Source: SIG622 sp045600125 (GTDB taxonomy: Bacteria; Bacillota; Clostridia; Oscillospirales; CAG-382). From it: a stretch of DNA of 5,897 nucleotides. The notes under the pieces were generated by a model that was not told where the DNA came from, ran no database searches, and worked only from the letters and a program-made list of their open reading frames with translations. How positions within the stretch are numbered: position 1 is the first letter of the stretch; every line of letters starts with the position of its first letter. The translations under genes and the position numbers were made by a program. Positions 1 to 5,608 of this stretch are shown piece by piece. The stretch covers positions 1 through 5,897 of the forward strand of contig JAZRXH010000002.1 in assembly GCA_045600125.1 (NCBI GenBank), written 5' to 3'.

Positions 1-26
1 ATTGCTTGTATCAAAATCTATCCCAC

Positions 27-46
27 CTCTGTTGCGGCACTGCTTT
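27..46. repeat. 20-nt direct repeat, copy 1
   Basis: This segment is identical over 20 nt to 183-202. It touches the left end of the 110-bp repeat copy A, while the second copy lies 27 bp past the other end. Only the second copy has the pairing arm that makes a hairpin. Confidence 0.6.
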
Positions 47-155
47 GCGGGGTGCCCCCGCGGGCAATTCGGGAATGCACCTCAGATAAAACCCAAAGTC
101 CCGCTGCCCGAATATTATCCCGCTTTGCCGCCATAAATCCGTGCGGCAAAGCTCA
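46..155 (-). repeat. 110-bp dispersed hairpin repeat, copy A (inverted)
   Basis: Read on the minus strand, this segment aligns without gaps to 3299-3408 on the plus strand. About 81 of 110 positions are identical by hand count. It begins with a perfect 10-bp stem (122-131 with 143-152) around an 11-nt loop containing CGGATTTATG. It ends with the hairpin GCGGGG-(TGC)-CCCCGC (47-61). A block of about 9 divergent positions in the middle separates the conserved ends. It has no coding potential and no obvious terminal inverted repeats. It lies beyond the polA terminator. Confidence 0.75.
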
Positions 156-182
156 CCGTTTTCTCCACTCCCTCAGAATAAT

Positions 183-202
183 CTCTGTTGCGGCACTGCT
201 TT
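183..202. repeat. 20-nt direct repeat, copy 2
   Basis: This is the exact second copy of 27-46. It forms the left arm and most of the loop of the hairpin at 184-216. Confidence 0.6.
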
Positions 203-216
203 CTTGCCGCAACAGA
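184..216. repeat. 12-bp-stem hairpin
   Basis: TCTGTTGCGGCA (184-195) pairs perfectly with TGCCGCAACAGA (205-216) around a 9-nt loop. No T-run follows on either strand, so it is not a terminator. Its left arm belongs to a 20-nt direct repeat also found at 27-46. Confidence 0.65.
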
Positions 217-241
217 CAGTAGACAACAACCATTTACCCCT

Positions 242-275
242 AAAAAACACCGTGGCAGTCCGTATGGACTGCCAC
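242..275 (-). terminator. candidate intrinsic terminator of polA
   Basis: GTGGCAGTCC (266-275 read on the minus strand) pairs perfectly with GGACTGCCAC (252-261) around a 4-nt loop. The stem is followed on the minus strand by GGTG and then six T (242-247). It lies about 180 nt after the polA stop. The 4-nt gap before the T-run weakens it a little. If correct, the polA mRNA carries the hairpin array at 292-440 in its 3' untranslated region. Confidence 0.7.
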
Positions 276-291
276 TATTGAAAGTTTTCGC

Positions 292-440
292 CCGCCTTTT
301 TCAAAAGGCGGCGAGGTGCAGGGCGAGGAGCCCTGCATATTGGCGGCGATGGGGTTTGGGGGCGAGGAGCCCCCAAAAAGGGGTGCAGGGGCAGAGCCCC
401 GCAGCTTTCGTCGATAGGGCTTGGGGGCGAGGAGCCCCCC
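292..440. repeat. hairpin array built on GGGCGAGGAGCCC
   Basis: Five short hairpins lie head to tail: 292-311, 318-336, 358-374, 385-402 and 423-440. The palindromic 13-mer GGGCGAGGAGCCC occurs exactly three times (321-333, 360-372, 425-437), and 388-400 is a variant with an AGA loop. Two units are longer direct copies (356-380 and 421-446) that include flanking TT and AAAAAG. On the minus strand, the strand of polA, the loops read TCCTC. The array starts 12 nt after the polA stop and would sit in the polA 3' untranslated region. Confidence 0.75.
302..338. repeat. 37-nt intergenic module, copy 1 (after polA)
   Basis: This module shares an exact 18-mer (302-319) with 3407-3424, followed by a related stretch ending in AGCCCTGCAT. 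Here the second half is a perfect 7-bp hairpin (GCAGGGC-GAGGA-GCCCTGC, 318-336). The first half overlaps a second hairpin (292-311, CCGCCTTT paired with AAAGGCGG). Confidence 0.65.
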
Positions 441-451
441 AAAAAGATCAT

Positions 452-3040
452 TTAGTGCGCATCGAACCAGGTGTCGCCGACGCAGAGCTCGACGCTGAGG
501 GGGACTTTAAGGGAGACGGCGTTTTCCATGCTTTCCCGGAGGATCGTGCAGACGGCGTCGGCGCAGTCCTTTTTCGCCTCGACGATGAGCTCGTCGTGCA
601 CCTGCAGGATGAGTCTTGCGTCGAGTCCGGACTCTTCGAGAGCCTTGTCGCAGTTCACCATGGCGATCTTGATGATATCCGCCGCCGTGCCCTGAATGGG
701 GGTGTTCATGGCGAGCCGCTCGCCGAGAGCCACCAGCACCTTCTTGGAGCTCTGCAGCTCGGGAATATATCTTCTTCTGCCGAAGATCGTGGTCACGAAG
801 CCGTCCCGTGAGGCGTTCTCACGAAGCTCGGCAAGATACCGGTCTACACCGGGGTATTTGGCAAAATAGCCGGCGATGTACGCCGCCGCTTCCTTCTTCG
901 ATACGCCGATGTCCCCCGCAAGGGAGAAATCCGAAATACCGTAGACGATACCGAAGTTCACCGCCTTCGCCTGCTTCCGCATCTCGGGCGTTACCTCCTC
1001 CGGCTTTACGCCGAAGACCTGCGACGCCGTCGTCCGATGGATGTCGCCGCCCTCGATGAAGGTGTTCACCATGGTCTCGTCCCCGGAAAGAGCCGCAAGG
1101 ATGCGAAGCTCGATCTGGGAGTAGTCGGCGTCAATCAGACAGTAATCGCTGTTTTCCGGCACGAAGAACTTGCGGATCTCCCGCCCCTCGGCGGACTTGA
1201 TCGGGATGTTCTGCAGATTCGGCTCGGCGGAGGAAAGACGTCCCGTCTGGGTGAACGCCTGCTTGAATACCGTGCGTACCCGTCCGTCGGGGCCCTGCGC
1301 CTCCAGAAGTCCGTCGCCGTATGTGGATTTCAGCTTGGACAGCGCACGGAAGTCCAGTATCTCGTTGATGATGGGATGAATCGGACGCAGATGCTCCAGC
1401 GTTTCGGCGTCGGTGGAGAAGCCGCTCTTCGTCTTCTTCATGCCCGGAAGTCCGAGCTTCTCGAAGAGGATCTCGCCCAACTGCTTCGGGGAATTCACGT
1501 TGAATTCCGTCCCCGCAAGGGCGTAAATGTTCTGCCGCCGTGCCTCGGCACGGGACTCAAGGACGCTGTTGTAATTCCGGAGTCCCTCGCCGTCAAGGCG
1601 CATACCCGTCCGCTCCATCTTCGCAAGAACCATGGCAAGCGGCATTTCCACCTCGTAAAACAGCTTTTCGGACTTGTTCTGAAAGAGAGTCTTCGAGAAA
1701 TAGTCTTTCAGGAAGGGCATGGCGAGAAGAAGACCGAAGGCACGGCTCTGCCCGTCCCCCATGGGCGCAATAGTGCTTTTGGCAAGTCCCGAAAGATCCT
1801 GGGGCTCGTTTTTGGCGCCGGGATCGCAGAGGTAGGCGGCGAGCTTCAGGTCAAAGGCGCAGTTCGGCGTCGGAAGTCCCCTTTCGAGAAGACGCACCGC
1901 CGTGTCCTTGGAGTCGTACAGAACTACGGGGCGCTCCCCCGCAAAGAGCTTCCGGAGGTTATCCTCGGAGGCGCTTGCAAGGAAGTTTTTCCCGCCCGCC
2001 GTGATATATAATTTTCCCGACGCAAAATCGGGAAATACGTAGGTGTCGCCGGAACAGCCGATGCTTCCCACGTCTTCCGTTTCTTCAAAATCGTCAAACG
2101 CCTTGATCGGCGCCGACTCGGTGCTTCCGCTCTGTGCGCTTCCGGCATTTTCAAGATCGAACCGCTCAATGAAGCCCCGGAGCTCCAGATCGGAGAACAG
2201 CGAGAGAAGTCCGCTCTTGTCAACATCGCCTCTTGCAAGAGAGGCAAAGCTCAGATCCAGCGGTACGCTGCGGCAGATCTCGGCGAGGAAGCGGCTCATG
2301 TACGCCGAGTCCTTTCCGTCTGCGATCTTTTCCTTCATTTTGGGGCTGAGCGAGCTGCTTTCATAGTTTTCATACAGTCCGTCCACGCTGCCGTAATCGC
2401 AGATCAGCTTGAGCGCCGTCTTTTCCCCCACGCCGGGAATGCCCGGGATATTGTCCGAGGTATCGCCCATCAGCGCCTTGAGCTCCACCAGCTTTTCCGG
2501 GGCAAGTCCCGCATAGTTCTCGGCGAATCTCGCCTTGTCGTAGACGATTGTTTCGGTGTTGGTGGCAAGAAGGACGAAGCTCTTATCCGAAATGAGCTGG
2601 AGGGAGTCCCGGTCGCCGGTGAGGATATAGCAGTCGTAGTCGGCAGCCTCGTCGTCGATACAGGTCTTTGCGCCGGTGCCGAGGATGTCGTCCGCCTCGA
2701 AGCCCTCGAGGGAGAGGATGCGGAAGCCGAAAAGCTCGGCGGCTTTTTTACAGAGCGGCAGCTGGAAGGCAAGCTCCTCCGGCATTCCGTGGCGATTCGC
2801 CTTATAAAGCTCGTACTTTTTATGCCGGAAGGTGGGCGCCTTCAGGTCGAAGGCAACGCCGATGCCGTCGGGGCGCAGGCTCTCCACCTGCTTCATAATG
2901 ATATTCACGAAGCCGTAAATGGCATTGGTGGGTCTGCCGTCCCGGGTCGTAAGGGGCTTCACGCCGTAAAAGGCTCGGTTCAGGATGCTGTTTCCGTCGA
3001 TGAGGAGTACTTTTTTTCTCTGTATATCGGGCATTTTCAT
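452..3040 (-). CDS. polA: DNA polymerase I (5' nuclease + family A polymerase)
   Basis: This 862-aa cytoplasmic enzyme removes RNA primers and fills gaps in lagging-strand synthesis and excision repair. The 5' nuclease domain spans about residues 10-295. It carries the acidic metal ligands expected from Taq polymerase: D15, D65, E115, D117, D118, D143, D145, D193 and D196. The polymerase domain (about 465-862) has motif A (DYSQIELR, D639, steric-gate E644), motif B (K692, F696, Y700) and motif C (VHDE, H815-D816-E817), and ends in AH like the E. coli enzyme. The middle domain (about 325-460) lacks the DxE and YxxxD proofreading signatures, so 3'-5' exonuclease activity is probably absent, as in Bacillus-type enzymes. 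The length is normal (Taq 832, E. coli 928). Two starts are possible. AAAGGA (3045-3050) is only 4 nt from the ATG at 3040 but 10 nt from the in-frame ATG at 3034; the inner one (860 aa) has spacing more like dut. The gene has its own promoter and terminator. Confidence 0.98.
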   Translation of the reverse strand: MKMPDIQRKKVLLIDGNSILNRAFYGVKPLTTRDGRPTNAIYGFVNIIMKQVESLRPDGIGVAFDLKAPTFRHKKYELYKANRHGMPEELAFQLPLCKKAAELFGFRILSLEGFEADDILGTGAKTCIDDEAADYDCYILTGDRDSLQLISDKSFVLLATNTETIVYDKARFAENYAGLAPEKLVELKALMGDTSDNIPGIPGVGEKTALKLICDYGSVDGLYENYESSSLSPKMKEKIADGKDSAYMSRFLAEICRSVPLDLSFASLARGDVDKSGLLSLFSDLELRGFIERFDLENAGSAQSGSTESAPIKAFDDFEETEDVGSIGCSGDTYVFPDFASGKLYITAGGKNFLASASEDNLRKLFAGERPVVLYDSKDTAVRLLERGLPTPNCAFDLKLAAYLCDPGAKNEPQDLSGLAKSTIAPMGDGQSRAFGLLLAMPFLKDYFSKTLFQNKSEKLFYEVEMPLAMVLAKMERTGMRLDGEGLRNYNSVLESRAEARRQNIYALAGTEFNVNSPKQLGEILFEKLGLPGMKKTKSGFSTDAETLEHLRPIHPIINEILDFRALSKLKSTYGDGLLEAQGPDGRVRTVFKQAFTQTGRLSSAEPNLQNIPIKSAEGREIRKFFVPENSDYCLIDADYSQIELRILAALSGDETMVNTFIEGGDIHRTTASQVFGVKPEEVTPEMRKQAKAVNFGIVYGISDFSLAGDIGVSKKEAAAYIAGYFAKYPGVDRYLAELRENASRDGFVTTIFGRRRYIPELQSSKKVLVALGERLAMNTPIQGTAADIIKIAMVNCDKALEESGLDARLILQVHDELIVEAKKDCADAVCTILRESMENAVSLKVPLSVELCVGDTWFDAH

Positions 3041-3067
3041 CTTGTCCTTTCTCGGAATCCTTCGGCT

Positions 3068-3095
3068 CGGAGCCGCCGTGCGTCTTGCGGCTCCG
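3068..3095 (-). promoter_or_regulatory. GC-rich hairpin in the polA leader
   Basis: CGGAGCCGC and GCGGCTCCG form a perfect 9-bp stem with a 10-nt loop. It starts about 6 nt after the predicted polA transcript start and ends before the ribosome binding site at 3045-3050. There is no T-tract after it, so it is not an attenuator of the usual kind. It resembles the gdhA leader, which also begins with a stem. It may stabilise the mRNA (inference). Confidence 0.55.
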
Positions 3096-3107
3096 CCGTA
3101 TAGATAC

Positions 3108-3136
3108 AGTATAACAGATTTTCAGAGAAAATACAA
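3108..3136 (-). promoter_or_regulatory. sigma-A-type promoter of polA with extended -10
   Basis: On the minus strand TTGTAT (3131-3136) and TATACT (3108-3113) are separated by 17 nt. TATACT matches the -10 consensus at 5 of 6 positions and is preceded by TGT, an extended -10 that offsets the weak -35 (3 of 6). An A-rich stretch (about 3137-3165) upstream could act as an UP element. The predicted transcript start is near 3101, about 60 nt before the gene. The promoter lies downstream of the gdhA terminator, so polA is transcribed independently. Confidence 0.7.
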
Positions 3137-3225
3137 GTTTTTTCTTTCTATCTTTTTATAATGGAACACCGACCTCTGCGGATTTTGTTCTCTATTTGCA
3201 GCGCAAAGGTGCTGTGGGTGCGCTG

Positions 3226-3267
3226 AAAACAAAACTCCGATGAAGTCGGCGTTTGACTTCATCGGAG
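3226..3267 (-). terminator. intrinsic terminator of gdhA
   Basis: A perfect 13-bp stem (3255-3267 with 3235-3247, minus-strand arm CTCCGATGAAGTC) closes a 7-nt loop. It is followed directly by TTTTGTTTTC on the minus strand (3225-3234). It lies about 190 nt after the gdhA stop and upstream of the polA promoter, separating the two transcription units. No T-run follows on the plus strand, so it is directional. The gdhA 3' untranslated region would include the 110-bp repeat at 3299-3408. Confidence 0.9.
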
Positions 3268-3298
3268 CGGTAAAGAGTGATTATTTCTGCTTCACCCA

Positions 3299-3408
3299 TG
3301 AGTTTGACCGCTCGGATTTATGGCGGCCAAACGGGATAATACTCGGGCACAAAAAACCACCATTAAATCTGAGGTGGGGTCTCGAGGTGCCAGCGGGGGC
3401 TCCCCGCA
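3299..3408 (+). repeat. 110-bp dispersed hairpin repeat, copy B
   Basis: This is the partner of the segment at 46-155, in opposite orientation, so the two copies flank polA. The leading stem is 3302-3311 with 3323-3332. It has one A·C mismatch, but two pairs have changed on both sides relative to copy A (C-G to T-A, T-A to G-C). The 11-nt loop differs at one base. The closing hairpin GCGGGG-(GCT)-CCCCGC (3393-3407) is kept. It lies in the 3' untranslated region of gdhA, which is transcribed in the opposite sense, between the stop codon and the terminator. Confidence 0.75.
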
Positions 3409-3444
3409 AAAGGCGGCGAGGTGCTTCACCGAGCAGCCCTGCAT
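3407..3444. repeat. 37-nt intergenic module, copy 2 (after gdhA)
   Basis: This is the second copy of the module at 302-338, starting with the same 18-mer. Several substitutions and one extra base have broken the second hairpin. It begins 2 bp inside the end of the 110-bp repeat copy B and ends 9 bp before the gdhA stop codon, so it is the first thing transcribed after gdhA. Confidence 0.6.
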
Positions 3445-3453
3445 TAAATCCTA

Positions 3454-4806
3454 TCAGAACGCAACGCCCTGAGCGAGCATAGCGTCAGCGACCTTTACGA
3501 AGCCGGCGATGTTAGCGCCTGCGATGAGGTCGCCTTCCATGCCGTAGGTCTTAGCAGCCTTGAGGGACTCGTCGTAGATGCCCTTCATGATCTGATGGAG
3601 CTTTGCGTCAACTTCCTCGGCGGTCCAGCTGTAACGCATGGAGTTCTGGCTCATTTCGAGACCGGAAACCGAAACGCCGCCGGCGTTTACTGCCTTGGAG
3701 GGAGCCACGATGACGTTGTTTGCCTTGAGATATTCAACGGCGTCGGCAGTGGTAGGCATGTTGGCAACCTCGATGTAGTACTTGAGTCCGTTGGCAACCA
3801 TGTTCTTGGCGTCCTCGAGCTTTACTTCGTTCTGGGTAGCGCAGGGCATGCAAACGTCGACCTTTACTTCCCAGGGCTTCTTGCCTGCGAAGAAGGGAAC
3901 GCCGAACTTGTCTGCGTAGTCCTGAACCTTGTTGCGGTTGGAGGCTCTCATTTCGAGCATGAAAGCGATCTTTTCGTCGGTGGAAACGCCGTCTTCATCG
4001 TAGATATAACCGTCGGGGCCGGAGATGGTAACGACCTTGCCGCCGAGCTCGGTGATCTTTTCAACGGCACCCCATGCTACGTTGCCGAAGCCGGAAACGG
4101 CAAAGGTCTTGCCCTTGATGTCCTCGCCTGCGGTCTTGAGCACTTCTACTGCGTAGTAAGTAGCACCGTAGCCGGTCGCTTCGGGACGAAGGATGGAACC
4201 GCCGTAGGAACGGCCCTTACCGGTGAGCACGCCGGTGAACTCGTTTCTGAGTCTCTTGTACTGACCGAAGAGGTAACCGATCTCTCTTGCGCCTACGCCG
4301 ATGTCACCGGCGGGAACGTCGGTGTCTGCACCGATGTGCTTGGCAAGCTCGGTCATGAAGCTCTGGCAGAAGCGCATGATCTCTGCGTCGCTCTTGCCCT
4401 GGGGATCGAAGTCGGAGCCGCCCTTACCGCCGCCCATGGGGAGACCGGTGAGGCTGTTCTTCAGGGTCTGCTCGAAGCCGAGGAACTTCATAACGGAAGA
4501 GTTTACGGTCGGATGGAAGCGGAGACCGCCCTTGTACGGACCGATGGCGGAGTTGAACTGTACACGGTAACCTCTGTTTACCTGCACCTTGCCGTTGTCG
4601 TCTACCCAGCTTACCTTGAACTGGATGAAACGCTCGGGCTCTACGAAGCGCTCGATGATGCCTGCCTTTTCGAGCTCGGGTCTCTGCTCAACGACGGGTT
4701 CGATGGATTCGAGAACTTCCTTGACAGCCTGATGAAATTCGGGCTCGCCGGGATTCTTCTTAACGACGTTCTCATAAACGTCTGCAAGATACTGTGACTT
4801 GAACAT
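3454..4806 (-). CDS. gdhA: Glutamate dehydrogenase, hexameric class I
   Basis: This 450-aa cytoplasmic enzyme interconverts glutamate with 2-oxoglutarate plus ammonia. Recognisable features are the substrate-binding KGGLRFHP (K92), K116, the glycine-rich GGGKGG with the catalytic lysine K128, VPAGD with catalytic D168, and S381 in VSG. These match K89, K113, K125, D165 and S380 of the Clostridium symbiosum enzyme as I recall its sequence. The Rossmann domain begins at GFGNVAWGA (about 239-247). The family is often annotated as NADP-specific. Here F240, P264 and D265 sit where the NAD-specific C. symbiosum enzyme has F238, P262 and D263, so NAD is the likelier coenzyme (inference). Length and both ends are normal. 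The start at 4806 is supported by AGGAGG at 4816-4821, 9 nt upstream. The gene appears monocistronic, with a promoter at 4908-4936 and a terminator at 3226-3267. The body uses more T-ending codons than polA, which fits high expression. Confidence 0.97.
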   Translation of the reverse strand: MFKSQYLADVYENVVKKNPGEPEFHQAVKEVLESIEPVVEQRPELEKAGIIERFVEPERFIQFKVSWVDDNGKVQVNRGYRVQFNSAIGPYKGGLRFHPTVNSSVMKFLGFEQTLKNSLTGLPMGGGKGGSDFDPQGKSDAEIMRFCQSFMTELAKHIGADTDVPAGDIGVGAREIGYLFGQYKRLRNEFTGVLTGKGRSYGGSILRPEATGYGATYYAVEVLKTAGEDIKGKTFAVSGFGNVAWGAVEKITELGGKVVTISGPDGYIYDEDGVSTDEKIAFMLEMRASNRNKVQDYADKFGVPFFAGKKPWEVKVDVCMPCATQNEVKLEDAKNMVANGLKYYIEVANMPTTADAVEYLKANNVIVAPSKAVNAGGVSVSGLEMSQNSMRYSWTAEEVDAKLHQIMKGIYDESLKAAKTYGMEGDLIAGANIAGFVKVADAMLAQGVAF

Positions 4807-4812
4807 TGCTTT

Positions 4813-4821
4813 GTTCCTCCT
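4813..4821 (-). promoter_or_regulatory. ribosome binding site of gdhA
   Basis: AGGAGGAAC on the minus strand is a near-perfect Shine-Dalgarno sequence. AGGAGG ends 9 nt before the ATG at 4806, which fixes the gdhA start and suggests strong translation. Confidence 0.85.
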
Positions 4822-4870
4822 GTATGATTAAAAATTTTAACACTTTTACGGCGCTCTTTTGCCGCCATGT

Positions 4871-4900
4871 GGAAAACGTCTCTCGGATCCTCCGTTTTCC
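4871..4900 (-). promoter_or_regulatory. stem-loop at the extreme 5' end of the gdhA leader
   Basis: GGAAAACG (4893-4900 on the minus strand) and CGTTTTCC (4871-4878) form a perfect 8-bp stem around a 14-nt loop. It begins one base after the predicted transcript start. The loop contains GGAGG, a Shine-Dalgarno-like sequence with no good start codon after it. A second weak hairpin (GGC-GC paired with GCGCC, one bulged G) follows at about 4850-4866. A 5'-terminal stem commonly protects mRNA from 5'-end decay; that role here is inference. No known riboswitch core was recognised. Confidence 0.5.
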
Positions 4901-4907
4901 TCCCCTT

Positions 4908-4936
4908 ATTTTACCACGGAATGCCGAAAATTGCAA
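4908..4936 (-). promoter_or_regulatory. sigma-A-type promoter of gdhA
   Basis: Read on the minus strand, TTGCAA (4931-4936) and TAAAAT (4908-4913) are separated by exactly 17 nt. TAAAAT matches the -10 consensus at 5 of 6 positions and TTGCAA matches -35 at 4 of 6. An A8 tract (4940-4947) lies just upstream of the -35 and could act as an UP element. The predicted transcript start is near 4901, giving a leader of about 95 nt. Confidence 0.75.
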
Positions 4937-5044
4937 GAGTTTTTTTTCGTGCAAAATACCGTTTTTGAAGATATTTTCGATAAATTATTCAACATTTCGG
5001 AAAAATCGGCATACTTTTCGCAAAAAATGAATGATTCTGCATTT
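4937..5044 (-). promoter_or_regulatory. AT-rich region with phased T-tracts upstream of the gdhA promoter
   Basis: The GC-rich background gives way here to an AT-rich stretch without genes. On the plus strand, T-tracts centre near 4943, 4964, 4975, 4996 and 5016, with spacings of about 20.5, 11.5, 20.5 and 20.5 nt, close to multiples of a helical turn. Four of the tracts end in TTTCG (ending at 4949, 4979, 4999 and 5020). Phased A/T-tracts bend DNA, so this may be a curved upstream activating region or a regulator binding site. No named operator was recognised. Confidence 0.35.
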
Positions 5045-5095
5045 CCTCGCCGCTTATGCTTCATGGCAAAACGGAAAAGCGTTTCCACGGCGAGG
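5045..5095 (-). other. stem structure downstream of dut
   Basis: CCTCGCCG and CGGCGAGG (5045-5052 with 5088-5095) form a perfect 8-bp stem. The 35-nt loop holds a smaller hairpin (GGAAA paired with TTTCC, 5073-5086). It begins about 30 nt after the dut stop. The nearest T-run on the minus strand (5022-5027) is about 17 nt further on, so it is a poor intrinsic terminator. It could be an mRNA 3'-end structure. Confidence 0.35.
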
Positions 5096-5124
5096 ACGGC
5101 GAAAACAGCCCGGGGCGGGAAGCT

Positions 5125-5562
5125 TTACGCCTTCCCCGTACTGCCGAAGCCGCCGGCGCCTCTTTCGGTGTCGCCGAGGTCTTCCTTTTCGCAAAAAGTC
5201 GCCTCAAGGAACGGAAGGATGACAAGCTGGGCGATCCGGTCGCCGCTCTTTACGGTGCGGGGGATATCCGAGTCGTTGTGAAGCGCCACGATGTATTCCC
5301 CCCGGTAGTCGCTGTCGCAGACGCCGACGCAGTTGGCGGGGCGCAGTCCCTCCCTTGCGGCAAGACCGCTCCGGGCAAAGACGGCACCGAAGAATCCGTC
5401 GGGGACGGCTACGGCAAGTCCTGTGCCGACCTTTTCGGTGGTGTGCGGGGCGATGACGATCTCGCCGTCGACGGCGGCGTACAGGTCGTAACCGGCTGCC
5501 TTTTCCGAGCCCCGGTGGGGAAGACGGGCGTCCTCCCGCAGCTTTTTGATTTCTATCTGCAT
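5125..5562 (-). CDS. dut: dUTP diphosphatase (dUTPase), trimeric type
   Basis: This 145-aa enzyme hydrolyses dUTP to dUMP and pyrophosphate. That prevents uracil incorporation into DNA and provides the substrate for thymidylate synthase. All five motifs of the homotrimeric family are present in order: motif I AGYDLYA (23-29), motif II ARSGLA (63-68), motif III GVCDSDYRGE (80-89, catalytic D83 and ribose-discriminating Y86 by analogy with E. coli D90/Y93), motif IV GDRIAQLV (107-114) and motif V RGAGGFGSTGK (134-144), the mobile C-terminal arm. The length is typical for the family (about 140-155 aa). AAAGGA at 5574-5579 lies 11 nt before the ATG at 5562. No phage or other nucleotide-metabolism gene adjoins it, so it is probably the chromosomal housekeeping copy. 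A 6-bp hairpin (5594-5608) lies in the leader, and a stem structure (5045-5095) follows the stop. Confidence 0.97.
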   Translation of the reverse strand: MQIEIKKLREDARLPHRGSEKAAGYDLYAAVDGEIVIAPHTTEKVGTGLAVAVPDGFFGAVFARSGLAAREGLRPANCVGVCDSDYRGEYIVALHNDSDIPRTVKSGDRIAQLVILPFLEATFCEKEDLGDTERGAGGFGSTGKA

Positions 5563-5593
5563 TTTTGTATTCTTCCTTTCTTTATTCAGTGAG

Positions 5594-5608
5594 CGGCGGG
5601 AGCCGCCG
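5594..5608 (-). promoter_or_regulatory. hairpin in the dut leader
   Basis: CGGCGG pairs with CCGCCG around a 3-nt loop. It lies 14 nt upstream of the AAAGGA ribosome binding site of dut. No convincing -10/-35 pair could be placed upstream of it; GATAAT on the minus strand near 5708-5713 has no good -35 partner. Confidence 0.4.

Noticed and set aside
27..202. 20-nt direct repeats as a transposon target-site duplication
   Set aside because: They are not symmetric about the 110-bp repeat (touching one end, 27 bp from the other), and one copy is part of an independent hairpin.
292..446. CRISPR array
   Set aside because: The repeats are short palindromes at irregular spacing (39 and 65 bp), lack unique spacers of uniform length, and there are no cas genes.
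1037..2011. 324-codon open frame on the plus strand opposite polA, plus several shorter ones (188-811, 2789-3103)
   Set aside because: These lie antisense to conserved polA domains and show no recognisable motif. The 188-811 frame also runs through hairpin repeats.
3199..3225. 7-bp inverted repeat (CAGCGCA/TGCGCTG) after the gdhA terminator
   Set aside because: The stem is short with a 13-nt loop and lies beyond the T-tract; it is not distinguishable from chance.
3240..3482. 80-codon plus-strand open frame between polA and gdhA
   Set aside because: It starts inside the gdhA terminator stem, crosses both repeat modules and runs into the gdhA coding end.
3595..4797. 400-codon open frame on the plus strand opposite gdhA
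   Set aside because: It mirrors gdhA, has no ribosome binding site before its ATG, matches no family I recognise, and the gdhA strand has full motif support. Long antisense frames are common opposite codon-biased genes.
4807..4901. Riboswitch in the gdhA leader
   Set aside because: The leader is only about 95 nt, with one simple stem and a weak second one. No glutamine-type or other riboswitch core was recognised.
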